Positions 11,340-22,931 of a stretch of DNA of 64,000 bases are shown here, one piece after another. The notes under the pieces are model-generated. The model was not told where the DNA came from. It saw only the letters and a list, made by a program, of their open reading frames with translations, and searched no databases. Source of the stretch: Arbacia lixula (Eukaryota; Echinodermata; Echinoidea; Arbacioida; Arbaciidae); contig OZ022595.1 in the NCBI GenBank assembly GCA_963669155.1, forward strand, positions 3,250,705 to 3,314,704, written 5' to 3'. Each line of letters begins with the position of its first letter. The stretch's first letter is position 1. Made by a program: the position numbers and the translations under genes.

Positions 11340-12930
11340 AACCCACATTAGTGGAGTGGATAAGGTGAATAATTGTGCACTTTTGTGTACAAGCACCAAA
11401 TTTGGCACACATGTTCAAAATCATATTTCGGACAATATTAGATATAGAGGTATCTCAACATGTTTTCAGGGTCACCTGGGTGCAGCCCCCAAATTGCCCC
11501 AGGGGCACTTATATGTTATTAACTTCTTTTCGAAAACGCACGGCCGGACTTGAAAAAAAACCTTGATAGGAATCATCTTTAGGCAACAGGTACCTTACCT
11601 TTTTACCTTTTTCAAATGTGTGGTCGTAAATGGCAAGAAGGCCGGGGAATAGCCCCCAAACGCCCCCTGGGGGCATTTTTCTCTTATTTTGGGACATTTT
11701 CTCAATGATAAATAACTGGATTTTAACCAAACTAGATAGGAATCATCCTGTGGTAATAGGGAACATTAGCTGTTAAATTTGGGGTACACAAATGGCAAGG
11801 GGCTGGGGAAATGGGGGGGGGGGGGGGGGGGTCATCCCCCAAAAAGCCTAAGGGATAAGTTTTCTTTTATTTTTCTAATACTTTTTCTCAAGAATAAATA
11901 ACTGGAACCATCCTTAGGTATTAGGGACCTTAAGTTGTTAGAATGAGGGGACACAAATGGCAAGGAACTGGGAAGGGGTAGCTCCTTCCCCCCCCCAAAA
12001 AAAAAATGCCTCCAGTTCCTCTTACTTTTTACCTTTTCAGAGTTTGATTCAAGTTTGATTAAAATCCAGTCATTTGAGTAAAAAGGAAAAAATAAGTGGA
12101 ATTTGCCCCCTTGGGGAACTTTTGGGGCTAACCCCCCCCCCCCCCCCCTCCCGTCCCTTGCCACTTGCATACCACCATTTTAAGAACTTAAGGTCCCTTA
12201 TACCTCAGGATGGTTCCTATCAAGTTTGGTTAAAAAGTTATTCATTCTTCTGAAAAAGTAGAAAAATAAGAGGAAGTTGCCCCATGGGGGCATTGTTTCT
12301 CTCTCTCTCTCTTTTTTTTTTTTTTTTGGGGGGGGGGTACCCCTTCCCGGCACCTTGCCATTTGTGTCCCCCCATTCTAACAACTTAAGGTACCTAATTC
12401 CCTGGTTCCAGTTATTTCTTCTTGACAAAAAGTATTTAAACAAATTAAAGAAAGTTTCCCCCGGCGCGTTTTGGGGTCTACCCCCCCCCCCTTCCCCAGC
12501 CACTTGCCACTTGTGTATCCCAAGTTTACCAATTAAAGTTCGCTAATACCTAAGGATGATTCCTATCAAGTTTGGTTAAAGTCAAGTTATCTATTCTTGA
12601 GGAAATGTCCTAAAATACGAGAAAATGCTCAAACGTTTGAGGGCTATCCACCTGCCCCTTGCCACTTATGACACATTTTAACATGGTAAGGTCCCTATTA
12701 TCCAAGGATGATTCATATCAAGTTTTTTTTTTTCAAGTCGGGCCGTGCGTTTTCAAAAAGAAGTAAAAATAACATATTAGGGCCCCTAGGGCACTTTGGG
12801 GGCTGCCCCCAGGCGCCCCTAAAAATGCCTCTATATCTAATATTGTTCTAAATATGATTTTGAACATGTGTGCCAAATTTGGTGCTTGTAGACAAAAGTG
12901 CACAATTCAACTCATATTTGTGCTGCTACC
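11340..12930. repeat. Long inverted-repeat arms of element A
   Basis: The left arm reads AATTGTGCACTTTTGT, CACCAAATTTGGCACACATG and AACGCACGGCCGGACTTGAA. The right arm carries the reverse complements of these at about 12740-12905. Each arm consists of degenerate modules of about 150-190 bp. A module contains GATAGGAATCATCCTTAGG, a step like AGGGACCTTAAGTTGTTAG, a G run, GGCAAGGGGCTGGGG and a CCCCAAAA.GCCCC block. The arms turn around near 12040. Reading frames here are by-products of the modules. Confidence 0.8.
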
Positions 12931-12947
12931 CCATAACCCCCCCCCCC

Positions 12948-13065
12948 ACACACACACACGCACACACACTCACACACACACTCACACACACACACACACA
13001 CTCACACACACACGCACATACTCACACATGCACACACACGCTCACACACACACACGCACATACTT
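12948..13065. repeat. (CA)n tract, first part, element A right side
   Basis: Impure CA microsatellite with ACACGC and ACACTC interruptions. It is cut at 13066 by the 3' end of the minus-strand LINE and resumes at about 15164. Histidine/threonine-only reading frames here are not genes. Confidence 0.9.
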
Positions 13066-15163
13066 TTTTTTTTTGTTTTAGATTGTATTTTATTTCTTCC
13101 TCATACCACATGACAATAATATATCCCATGAAATCATTTACATAGTTAATTCAATATTCATTTTTTTTTACATTTTATCATTCATAAACAGTTTTACTTG
13201 ATTATGAAATAACATAAATTAAATAAATCCGAAAAAATGAATAAACTTGAATCCATCTGTACAAATTCTTTAACATTTTCTTTAAAAGTTATAGAACTAG
13301 TAATATAGACAGAATTATATAAATTTCAAATCATACAATTTTTTTTCCCTTTACATATCCTTTTTAATCACAATGATTTTGAGGAAGTTATATGAAAACT
13401 TACCCACGCTTAACACATACCCATCCACACACACACACACCCCTCCCCCCCCTCCCCCCCCCCCCCCCCCCCCATGACCGGTGTAACTGCCCCCATTCCC
13501 TCACGCGCTCAAGAAATACGGAAATGGAACTGATGCTGTCAGGCGAGCATTATGGATATTTAGAAGGGTAACCACCCAGAACAAATAAGAAAATACAAAT
13601 GCTATAAGTCCTCTAAATGTTCAATTCTTCCCATTTCTGTAAGTGTAACCCTAATTTACAACTTTTGATCGCTAACTTCTCTTCCCTATCTTTATAGTCC
13701 GAAATCATCTTTAAGATTTTGTTCATGGAAGGAAGCATTCCTTTTGTTCTCGAAAAATATATGATGTATTTTATGATAAGGATAATGGAATTGCACATTT
13801 TGATTCTTTGAGAATTTCCTTGGATCCCCATGAAAATTAACTTCCAGTTATTGATGTCTAATTCCTTTAAATTCAATCTATTTGTAATTTCTTGCCAAAT
13901 TCTTTGAACGTGTGCACAAAACAGAAAAAGGTGTGAATACGTCTCATCCTCCTTTTTACAAAAGGAACACAATTTATCAGTTACAAATCCAAATCTAAAG
14001 AGGTGATCTTTAGTGTATAGGGCCCCATGTAATAACTTAGATTGAAATTCCCTATGCTTGCAACAAATTACTGCTCTTCTCGGTCTTAAAAATATATCCT
14101 TGATTTCTTCCTTATTATAATTATATTGATTATATCCAATTCGCACTTGTAAATTATATTCTTCCTGAAATGATTTAATGAAGTAATTGTACACTTTTCT
14201 AGATTTTAAGTTAGACAATTGACCTATTTGTCCTTCTATGTTTAATATTATGCCAAAATTATGAATATCAACTTGCATATGTTCTCCTGTTTTCAAATCA
14301 TCAGGAATGGCTTTAAACAAATCAAGAATGTTCAATAATCTATTGCTTTCAATTCCTAAAGTAAAAAAAATGAGAATATGGTTTGATTTCTTTTCCATTA
14401 GTTATATCATCTATTTGAATAACCCCTTTCTTCCATAGATCCTCATCAAATATCATTTTGTTTCTTATGCAAATGTGCCTATTATTGAAAAGAATGGGAT
14501 TATGTTTATTTTCTTCAAAGTGTCTACATTTATCCAATTCTTGCCAGACCTTTAAAATTTCTCTATAGAAAGGTGCCAGGTTATTCAAATTCAGTTTATT
14601 CATATCGTAATCACATAAAAATATGAACCTTCCCCCTATTGACCTACAGAAATATTCAAAGCAAATCTTCCATCCTGACAATTCATCTCCATATATTAGC
14701 CGTTTAAGCCACATAACACTTTGAGTTTTTTATAAATGTTTCATAATTTGTCATTCTTACACCCCCAAACCCATAATCCTGATATAAAATTTTCCTTTTT
14801 ATTCTGTCCTTTCCACCCCAAATGAAATCAAAGGAAATACGTTCTACTTCTTCCAGAATGAGTTTTGGAACAGTAATGAGAGAAGAGACATAATTGAATT
14901 TGGACAGAACATAAGTCTTCAACAATTGAATCTTACCCATTATTGTAAGATCCCTTTGCTTCCACCATCCTACCAGTCGTTTTATTTTGCTTAATATCTC
15001 TTTGTAATTTAAATCCTCTTTCAGTTTTAGATTTCGTGTAAAATGTACCCCTAATATTTTCACTTCTTCTGTCAAATTCCCAAAAAATTGCTCCCCAGGT
15101 ATTTCAGATTCTTTACCCAAGCACACAAGATTTGTTTTTTCCTTATTAACTTTTAAACCACTA
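13066..15163 (-). mobile_element. LINE copy 4, L1/Tx1-like, inserted in (CA)n
   Basis: Minus-strand, 5'-truncated LINE with a poly(A) of about 10 (seen as T at 13066-13075), an AATAAAA signal shortly before it, and a 3' UTR (13076-13612) with a G run and GT repeat at about 13430-13485. Both flanks are CA repeat of element A, so the insertion interrupted the microsatellite. The target duplication cannot be resolved inside the repeat. Confidence 0.88.
13613..15163 (-). pseudogene. LINE copy 4 ORF2 C-terminal half
   Basis: It begins in the RT region at SGLKVNKEKTN and continues through EVKILGVHF, GWWKQRDLTIMGKI, GGKDRIKRKILYQDYG, VGGRF-like SIGGRFIFLCDYD, RPRRAVICCKHREF and the finger LLHGALYTKDHLFRFGF ... 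CSFCKKEDETYSHLFLFC. It ends at HLQKWEELNI. Shifts occur near 14710 and 14360, the second in an A run. Layout and motifs match copies 2 and 3. The YADD and endonuclease parts are absent because of 5' truncation. Confidence 0.85.
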
Positions 15164-15290
15164 ACACACACCACACACATGTACACACACACTCACACAC
15201 ACACACACTCACACATACACGCACATACTCACACACACACATACACACACTCACGCACGTACGTACACACACACACACACACTGCAAACT
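15164..15290. repeat. (CA)n tract, second part, element A right side
   Basis: Continuation of the CA tract beyond the 5' end of LINE copy 4. It is followed by CTTTAACG.GACCTTTTATTTT, which matches element B at about 33262-33285. Confidence 0.9.
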
Positions 15291-15439
15291 TTAACGCGAC
15301 CTTTTATTTTGGTTTGTGTGTATTCATACACTTGAGTTATGTGTTGGTTTTCATGTATTGTGTTTGTCAGGAATTATTATATTACCAAAAATGTAAGCCC
15401 CTAATGGCCTTGAAGGCTTCAACATAATATTGAATGTGT

Positions 15440-15568
15440 TTCGAGGGGGGACGACAATTTGTGGTGTCAGCCCCCTGCACAAATTGTCGTCGGCGTCAAT
15501 TTGTGGTGTCAGGGTTCTGCACAAATTGTCGTCGGCGTCAATTTGTGCAGGGACGACAATTTGTGGTG
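15440..15568. repeat. Subterminal palindromic motif cluster, element A right end
   Basis: At least six copies of GACGACAATTTGTG or its complement CACAAATTGTCGTC alternate in orientation and form back-to-back palindromes around TCGTCGGCGTC. The same arrangement caps element B. Such iterated subterminal motifs usually bind a transposase; that role is inferred. Confidence 0.75.
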
Positions 15569-17335
15569 AATGGATGATGATGAATGGATTTGCGGGGTTG
15601 ACACAGAGGAACAATCATTAACGAGTAGTCATGCAAAAGGAAAAATATATTTACACACAGAAGAGTTATTTATGTGAGAGTTAAGATTTTACAATGCGCA
15701 ACTTGCCTTTATATGCTTAAGTTACTGTGAAATGGATGTTGCGGAAAAGAAGGGCCTTTAAACGAAAGTTTGGCGGAGATGAATGGATTTACGGGGTTGT
15801 CACAGAGGAACGATCATTAACGAATAGTCATGCAAAAGGAAAAATGTAGTGAGAGACACTACAATTATTTATGTGAGAGTATAGATTGCACAATGCGCAA
15901 GTGGCTTTTTTGGTCTTAAAGACAGCCAGTCCCTTTTTCAGATCACCACAAAACCATCGAAATATTGGCAAAACATATAGAGAAGTGTTAGCAAGCTCTA
16001 TATTCACAATTTGAAACTGATACGTAGTGTAAAATTCAAATAATGCACGTAAACAACGTCTGATTAATAGTCTTTACCTCAGGCTCTTGGAAGTTTGTGT
16101 TGAAATATTTGCTTTATTGATGAATCGTTTATTGAATTATAAAACGCATTATGAAAACAATTGTTCTATGGAAGGAATCATTTCCAAAGTTTGGTAGTTA
16201 CTCATAAAATTAGGATTTCACACACGCATAATAACCACACAGATACTGTAACAAAGACTAATACTTTTTTCGTAGTACGAAGAAAGTCGGTTTGAAATTA
16301 AACGGCTGAATTTTTTTACATATACAGAAAGCTTCAACATGCTTTATTCTTAGAAATGGTCTTGAATCACACTTTCTTCAATTTACGATCGTGATAGACG
16401 ATTTCAAATTTTAAGCTTGCAAAAGGGACGGACAATCTTTAAATTACTGTTATGTGGATGTTGCGGAAAAGGAGGCCCTTTAAACAAATGTTTCGCGAAG
16501 ATGAATGAATTTACGGTGTTGTCTTAAAGGAACGATCATAGACGAGTAGTCATGCAAAAGGAAAAATGTAATTAGACACAGAAGAGTTATTTATGTGAGA
16601 GTTAAGATTTTACAATGCCCAACTTGCCTTTTTTGCCTTAAATTACTGTGAAATGGATGTTACGGAAAAGGAGGGCCTTTAAACGAAAGTTTGGCGGAGA
16701 TGAATGGATTTACGGGGTTGTCACAGATAAACGATTATTAACGAATCGTCAAGCAAAAGGAGAAATGTATTGAGCGACACTACAATTATTTATGTGAGAG
16801 TTAAGATTGCACAATGCGCAACTTGCCTTGTTCATGCGTAAGTCACTGTGAAATGAACGTTACGAAAAAAGGATGGCCTTCGAAAGAAAATGTCGCAAAG
16901 ATAAATGTTTTTACGGGGCTGTCACCGAGGGACGATCGTTACCAAGTAGTCCTGCGAAAGGAAAAAATGTGAGAGTATAGATTGCACAATGCGCAAGTGG
17001 CTTTTTTGGCCTTAAATTACTATGATATGGATGTTACGGAAAAGGAGGGCCTTCAAACGAATGTTTCCCAACGATGAATGGATTTACAGGGTTGTCACAG
17101 AGGAACAATGATTAACGAGTATGTAAGAGTATCGATTGCACAATGCGCAAGTGGCTTTTTTGGTCTTTAATTACTGTTATATGGATGTTGCGGAAAAGGA
17201 GGGCCTTTAAACAAATGTTTCGCGAAGATGAATGAATTTACGGGGTTGTCACAGAGGAACAATCATTAACGAGTAGTCATGCAAAAGGAAAAATATATTT
17301 AGACACAGAAGAGTTATTTATGTGAAAGTTACAGA
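15569..17335 (+). repeat. ~200-bp satellite array, block 1
   Basis: Tandem units of about 199-200 bp, some with deletions. The unit carries GATGAATGGATTTACGGGGT, TGTCACAGAGGAACGATCAT, TAACGAGTAGTCATGCAAAA, ATTTATGTGAGAGT, ACAATGCGCAACTTGCCTTT and AATGGATGTTACGGAAAAGG. It starts right at the end of element A. No coding potential. Confidence 0.9.
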
Positions 17336-19009
17336 CACCACTAACGACACCTCCAGACTTTAAATTTGGATTGTAGCTTGCAAGACAAGGTTTTAATGGA
17401 GACCGTTTGTACATGCCATTTTCGACATTTCAGTACAACACATCACACTTTCCATATCAGTAGCCAGATCAGTTTTTGCAACAAATTATCAGGTAACATA
17501 TACCATGGCAATAAACAAATCAGTACCCCCTATTGATATCGTTACATATGCCATCGTCATAGACATAACACAACACCTTATCAGGTTGCATAATACCATA
17601 GTAATAGACATATCAGTAAACACATCAGAATACATAAACCATGGCCATACTCTTGTCATTAGTAGAATTATTTCACAATGAGATATGAGTTTCGATTACA
17701 ACTCATGTCATAACGGTACTGTACACGCACTGCCTTAGCCTCACTCCTGGAAGGACCCGGGATTTTTCTTTCTCATAGTATACATGCATCCATCCGCACT
17801 AAGCATGCATGGCCATCCATGCTATCTCACCGATGCTTTCTGCATAAGGGCCACCTACAGACAAGCACCCTCCGAATCCCCCCTTGCCTGCTAGGGGTGT
17901 ATATGAAGACCCCACTGCATAGAACAGGCGAGCCGCCAACGACACCCCCGAAGCTAAGCTCCAAGGGATCCCAATAAGCCCCCCTGCATCTAATGGCGCG
18001 CGGCGCCATTCACAGGCGGGACGCTTACCTTACCTTTCCTTACCTTACATAATGATTCACAATAGTGCAACATGCAAAATCTGGCCAATATTTCACTTCA
18101 AATTTATTCAAACAAGTTCCACAACATGAAACCTTCCCGTGAGTTCCGCTAAAGCAGTACATTAAATAGCCAATTGTTAGCGGGGTACATAGGCACAGCG
18201 GCGCGTACAATTACCAATTGCCGCCACACGGGCACTGCCCGCCGCCACTGTGCAGATGGACGACGCGCGTAAACGCAGACCACCATTTAAAAATGTTCAC
18301 AAAAAATTAGGCCTTGTATCCAAACCCAATGGTTTTACAACTCGAACATGAATAACTCTTCCTAGAAAAAGCGTTACGACATATCGGAATCATATCTGAA
18401 CACAAATAAAAAACATAACCTTAATACCAACCCACGACTACATACACTGTGTTGTGTCCATTGATCGCAGAGTTCCTACATGGGTATACCTCCTCACAAG
18501 TATTTTTACACGTACCACCATTTAAACCCCCACGAACCTTTAATTCCTGAAGCCGCTTGAGCCGAGATTTTCCATTACATAATTAAAATTGTCATTGACT
18601 AAACTAATTATAACTATCTCAGCGAGCACTATCATTTCCGGCAATACTATGTACCACCACAACAAATCATGTCCATAACCTGCTAAAATTATTTTATGCA
18701 GGTTACCCTATGATAGGTTACCTAAAAATCATTTCATTCAGGTTACATTCAGATAACTGATCACAGGATCAGTTACCTAATAATGTGTTATATTAACATC
18801 GCTGGTACCACCCGACCTCAAATGAAAAAGCAAAAACAAACCTTGCGGCAGCAAATGGATTCTTACAAATTTATAAATTATGCCCCTCATCACTGTTGCG
18901 TTTTGTTTGTTTTATTTTTGTTTTTTGGTTGTTGTTTTTTACTGTCTGGCCGATTGTATTGAACAATATCAAATACAACCTCCTTCTACAAAAACTCAAT
19001 CTACACATT
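17336..19009. other. Non-repetitive insert between satellite blocks
   Basis: About 1.7 kb unrelated to the satellite. 17440-17640 has loosely repeated ATATCAGTA and ACCATGGCAATA phrases, 17700-18040 is GC-richer, and 18660-18780 repeats AGGTTAC. I see no credible reading frame or RNA gene. It may be a mobile element, since it separates satellite blocks, but no terminal repeats were found. Confidence 0.4.
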
Positions 19010-21076
19010 TGATCCTCCTTTTCCGTAACATCCATTTCACATTTAAATTTTGCCTTAAATTACTGTAATATGGATGTTACGGAAAAGGGGGCCTTTAAAC
19101 GAATGTTTGGCGGAGATGAATGGAATTACGGGGTTGTCACAGAGGAACAATCATTAACGAGTAGTCATGCAAAAGAAAAAAGGTATTGAGACACAGAGGA
19201 GTTATTTATGTGAGAATTAAGATTGTACAATGCGCAACTTGCCTTTTTTGCCTTAAATTACTGTAATATTCATGTTACGGAAAAGGAGGGCCTTTAAACG
19301 AATGATTCGCAAAGATGAATGGATTTACGGGGTTGTCACAGAGGAACGATAATTAGCGAGTAGTCATGCAAAAGGAGAAATGTATTGAGCGACACTACAC
19401 TTATTTATGTAAGAGTATAGATTGCACAATGCGCAAGTGGCTTTCTTGGCCTTAAATTAGTATGATATGGATGTTACGGAAAAGGAGGGCCTTCAAACGA
19501 ATATTTTCCAAAGACGAATGGATTTACGGGGTTGTCACAGAGGAACAATCATTAACGAGTAGTCATGCAAAAGGAAAAAGGTATTGAGACACAGAAGAGT
19601 TATTTATGTGAGGGTTAAGATTGTACAATGCGCAACTTGCCTTTTTTGCCTTAAATTACTGTAATATTGATGCTACGGAAGAGGAGGGCCTTTAAACGAA
19701 AGTTTGGCGGAGATGAATGGATTGACGGGGTTGTCACAGAGGAACGATCATAAACGAGTAGTCATGCAAAAGGAAAAATGTAATTAGACCCAGAAGAGTT
19801 ATTTATGTGAGAGTTAAGATTGTACAATGCCCAACTTGCCTTTTTTTGCCTTAAATAACTGTAATATGGATGTTACGGAAAAGGAGGGCCTTTAAACGAA
19901 TGTTTCGCAAAGATGAATGGATTCGCGGGATTGTCACAGAGGAACGATTATTAGCGAGTAGTCATGCAAGAGGAGAAATGTATTGAGCGACACTACAATT
20001 ATTTAGGTAAGAGTTAAGATTGCACAATGCGCAACTTGCCTTTTTACGCTTAAGTTACTGTGAAATAGATGTTACGAAAAAAGGAAAAATGTAATTAGAC
20101 ACAGAAGAGTTATTTATGTGAGAGTTAAGATTGTACAATGCGCAACTTGCCTTTTTATGCTTAAGTTACTGTGAAATGGACGTTACGAAAAAAGGAGGGC
20201 CTTCGAAAGAAAATGTCGCAAAAATAAATGTTTTTACGGGGCTGTCACCGAGGGACGATCGTTACCAAGTAGTCCTGCGAAAGAAAAAATGCATTGAGAG
20301 ACAGAACTATTCTTTATGCGAAAGTATAGATTGCACAATGCGCAAGTGTTTTTTTTATGCTTAAGTTACTGTGAAATGGATGTTACGGAAAAGGAGGGCC
20401 TTTGAAAGAAAGTGTCGCAAAGATGAATGTTTTTATTATAGATTGCACAATGCGCAAGTGGCTTTTTTGGCTTTAAGTGTCTGTGATATTATGTATGTTA
20501 CGGAAAAGGAGTGTCTTTAAACGAATGTTTTGCGAAGATGAATGGATGCACGGGGTTGTCACAGAAGAACAATCATTAACGAGTAGTCATGCAAAAGGAA
20601 AAATGTATTTAAACACAGAAGAGTTATTTATGTGAGAGTTAAGATTGCACAATGCGCAACTTGCTTTTTTATGCTTTAGTTACTGTGAAATGGATGGCCT
20701 TTGAAAGAAAGTGTCGCAAAGATGAATGTTTTTACGGGATGTCACAGAAAAACAATCATTAACAAATGGTCCTGCAAAAGGAAAAATGCATTGAGAGACA
20801 GGACTGTTCTTTATGTGAGAGTAGAGATTGCACAATGCGCAAGTGTCTTTTTTGGCCTCAAAATACTGTGATATGGATGTTACGAAAAAGCAAGGCGTTT
20901 AAACGAAAGTTTGGCAAAGATTAATCGATTTACGAAGTTGTCACAGAAGAACGATCATTAAGTCATGCAAAAGGAAAAATGTATTGAGCGACACTACAAT
21001 TATTTAGGTAAGAGTTAAGATTGCGCATAGCGCAACTTGCCTTTCTATGCTTAAGTTACTGTGAAATGGATGTTAT
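19010..21076 (+). repeat. ~200-bp satellite array, block 2
   Basis: Successive landmarks at about 19131, 19331, 19530, 19729 and 19929 give a period of 199-200 bp. The first 40 bases or so (19010-19048) are in the opposite orientation and then flip. Later units (20040-20760) carry internal deletions. It ends at a head-to-head inversion near 21076. Confidence 0.9.
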
Positions 21077-21371
21077 AAAAAGGCAAGTTGCACATTGTGC
21101 AATCTATACTCTCACATAAAGAATAGTTCTGTCTCTCAATGCATTTTTCCTTTTGCAGGACTACTTGTTAATGATCCTCCCTCTGTGACAGCCCCGTAAA
21201 AACATGCATTTTTGCGACACTGTCTTTTAAAGGCCCTTCTTTTCCGTAACATCCGTTTCACAGTAACTTAAGCATAAAAAGGCAAGTTGCGCAATGTGCA
21301 ATCTAAACTCTAACATAAATAATTGTAGTGTCGCTCAATACATTTCTCCTTTTGCATGACTACTCGTTAAT
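21077..21371 (-). repeat. Satellite block 3a, inverted orientation
   Basis: The same ~200-bp unit read on the minus strand; the switch occurs within GATGTTATAAAAAGGCAAG. It is interrupted at 21371/21372 by a MITE and continues at 22031. Confidence 0.88.
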
Positions 21372-22030
21372 AGGGACTTTTCGATTTGGACGTGACGCCA
21401 GGCGTCACCGTGAATGACGTCACTTTTACGCACCGCGCATGCGTCAACGTCGACCCCTCGGCTCAACACCCCTCGGCTCAACGCGTTTACCCAGGTTTTC
21501 ACCGACCACCCAATTCACTCGCGCCGGGCTCATCCCGTGCTGTCTATGACGTCATACTCCTCTCGATATGGACGGTGCCGGAGGAAGATTATGCTGAGTT
21601 ACAGCAAATCAGTGGGAAGTTCAACGATTTTTCCATTTATTTTTTTAAACAAAATATAAATAGCTATATTACCAGAACGTTCATCATCTTCTCACTTAAC
21701 ATGAGCACCACTGACGTACCTACAGCCTATCAGGTACCTGTTTGCTCTGTCGTCTAGCAAGTTGCAAATGCACACTACAGTCCCACATATACATTTTAAC
21801 CGCGCCCGTATACGTATTGCAGCGTCTCTCTATTTCTGTGATTGCAACCAGTGGGGAGATCAGTGATTGGCACGCGGGCCACAGGGGCCATGACGTCACT
21901 ACGTTGACTAGACGTGACGCCCAAAATCGAAACGGATTTCAGGAGCGGCTCAACGTAGGGAGTAAACGCGTTGACATACGCCTGCCGCCGGGCGTCACAT
22001 CACTCTCGTTCACCCAATCGAAAAGTCCCT
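21372..22030. mobile_element. 659-bp MITE-like DNA transposon in satellite
   Basis: Ends are AGGGACTTTTCGATT and its exact complement AATCGAAAAGTCCCT (15-bp perfect TIR). Weaker inverted similarity continues inward (GTGACGCC.GGCG). AAT flanks both sides (21369-21371 and 22031-22033), and removing one AAT plus the element restores the satellite reading CTCGTTAATGATCG. A 3-bp duplication would fit PIF/Harbinger or CACTA superfamilies; the superfamily is not decided. The open frames inside look non-coding. Confidence 0.85.
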
Positions 22031-22245
22031 AATGATCGTTCCTCTGTGACAACCCCGTAAATCCATTCATCTTCGCCAAACTTTCGTTTAAAGGCCCTCC
22101 TTTCCCGTAACACCCATATCACAGTATTTTTAAGGCCAAAAAATAGCCACTTCCGCATTGTGCAATCTATACTCTCACATAAAGAACAGTCTTGTCTCTA
22201 AATATAGTTTTCCTTTTGCAGGACTGCTTGTTAATGATCGTTCCT
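22031..22245 (-). repeat. Satellite block 3b, inverted orientation
   Basis: Continues the interrupted unit after the MITE and ends abruptly at GATCGTTCCTC, where the gag remnant of an LTR element begins. Confidence 0.85.
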
Positions 22246-22639
22246 CGCAGGAGCTGCGACGGCTTCCTGTCTCCGAGCTCCTCTGACGTCAGGAGGAGTT
22301 GGAGACGTTCTGCTCCGATGACTACGTCCGCTTTTCCAGTTCGTTTTTGAGCGTGTCGTACCGATTCTCGGCCGGAGGAGAGATGAGGATGTCCCTGAAC
22401 TCCTGGGCGAACTCGGGCTGCAGTGAGGCGACGACGTGTGAGTATTTGATCACCTGGGACCGTATATTGCGCGTGTCAAATGTCGCCTAGATTTGCGCGA
22501 ACCACAACATTGGGTCGTACGGCCAAATCGGAGGTAGCTTGATGCTGACAGCCGACACGGACGATGCAGTCGGATGCGCGACATCGGCTTCCTGATTGCT
22601 GTCGGCGGCGGAGACGGATCGCGTTTGTGGCTCCGGCAT
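22246..22639 (-). pseudogene. Ty3/gypsy-type gag N-terminal remnant
   Basis: Reading from the minus-strand ATG at 22637-22639, the product starts MPEPQTRSVSAADSN. It contains VSIKLPPIWPYDPMLWFAQI, then after a stop ATFDTRNI, VVASLQPEFAQEFRDILISP and PAENRYDTLKNELEKRT, and in another frame EELGDRKPSQLLR. This succession is characteristic of gag proteins of metazoan Ty3/gypsy elements, which form the particle around the RNA. It has stops and a shift and is cut at 22246 by satellite, so only the first third or so remains. Confidence 0.75.
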
Positions 22640-22931
22640 GATGAAAATAAGTGCGAGATCGCGCGTGAGGAGCAAAAACAAAGTTCCAACGGGTAAATAA
22701 AAGCGATGTGAAATGATTGTCTTCGAAGATATAATCGCAAATAAAGCACCGTGTCCACATCGATAAGATCACGTCGGGGTCAACAATATAGAAATCGTTG
22801 TTATGAGATATGAATTATGCTTCTACTTACATAATAATGTGTCACGGTGCTGATGATGCTTGGATCGGCGCTGTGATCGGACAGGCACTGATGTAGTTCA
22901 TATAATACGTTTAAGAGGCATACATGCCAAA
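22640..22931 (-). other. Leader of the minus-strand gypsy element
   Basis: This lies between the LTR end and gag. The stretch at about 22790-22930 matches 50640-50786 (GTGTCACGGTGCTGATGA, GGCACTGATGTAGTTCAT), showing a second copy of the same leader. On the minus strand ATTATGTAAGTAGAAG resembles a splice donor. The bases next to the LTR (TTTGGCGCC in the second copy) are where a tRNA primer site is expected; the match to a particular tRNA is not established. Confidence 0.5.

Larger units (their letters stand above)
10831..15568. mobile_element. Foldback transposon family, element A (damaged copy)
   Basis: This is the same family as element B (25887-33512). The 10831-11080 block matches 26553-26800 almost base for base. 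The inverted G/C-rich arms (left about 11340-12040, right about 12040-12930) match those of B but meet directly, with no central loop. The right end (15290-15568) matches B at 33260-33507, including the CACAAATTGTCGTC palindromes. The left TIR and left GT tract are missing: LINE copy 3 abuts the left edge. A LINE of about 2.1 kb splits the right CA tract. The right end stops at GTGGTG and lacks the final CAACA seen in B. No transposase frame is visible. Confidence 0.8.

Noticed and set aside
17827..18009. GC-rich stretch as 5S rRNA or other structured RNA
   Set aside because: I checked for 5S-like internal control elements and a closing stem and saw none.
21386..21757. 123-codon frame inside the 659-bp MITE
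   Set aside because: No transposase motifs, and the element is flanked by TIRs and a duplication typical of a non-coding MITE.
15569..22245. Regularly repeated units resembling a CRISPR array
   Set aside because: The ~200-bp units are contiguous satellite copies without unique spacers, in an animal genome.
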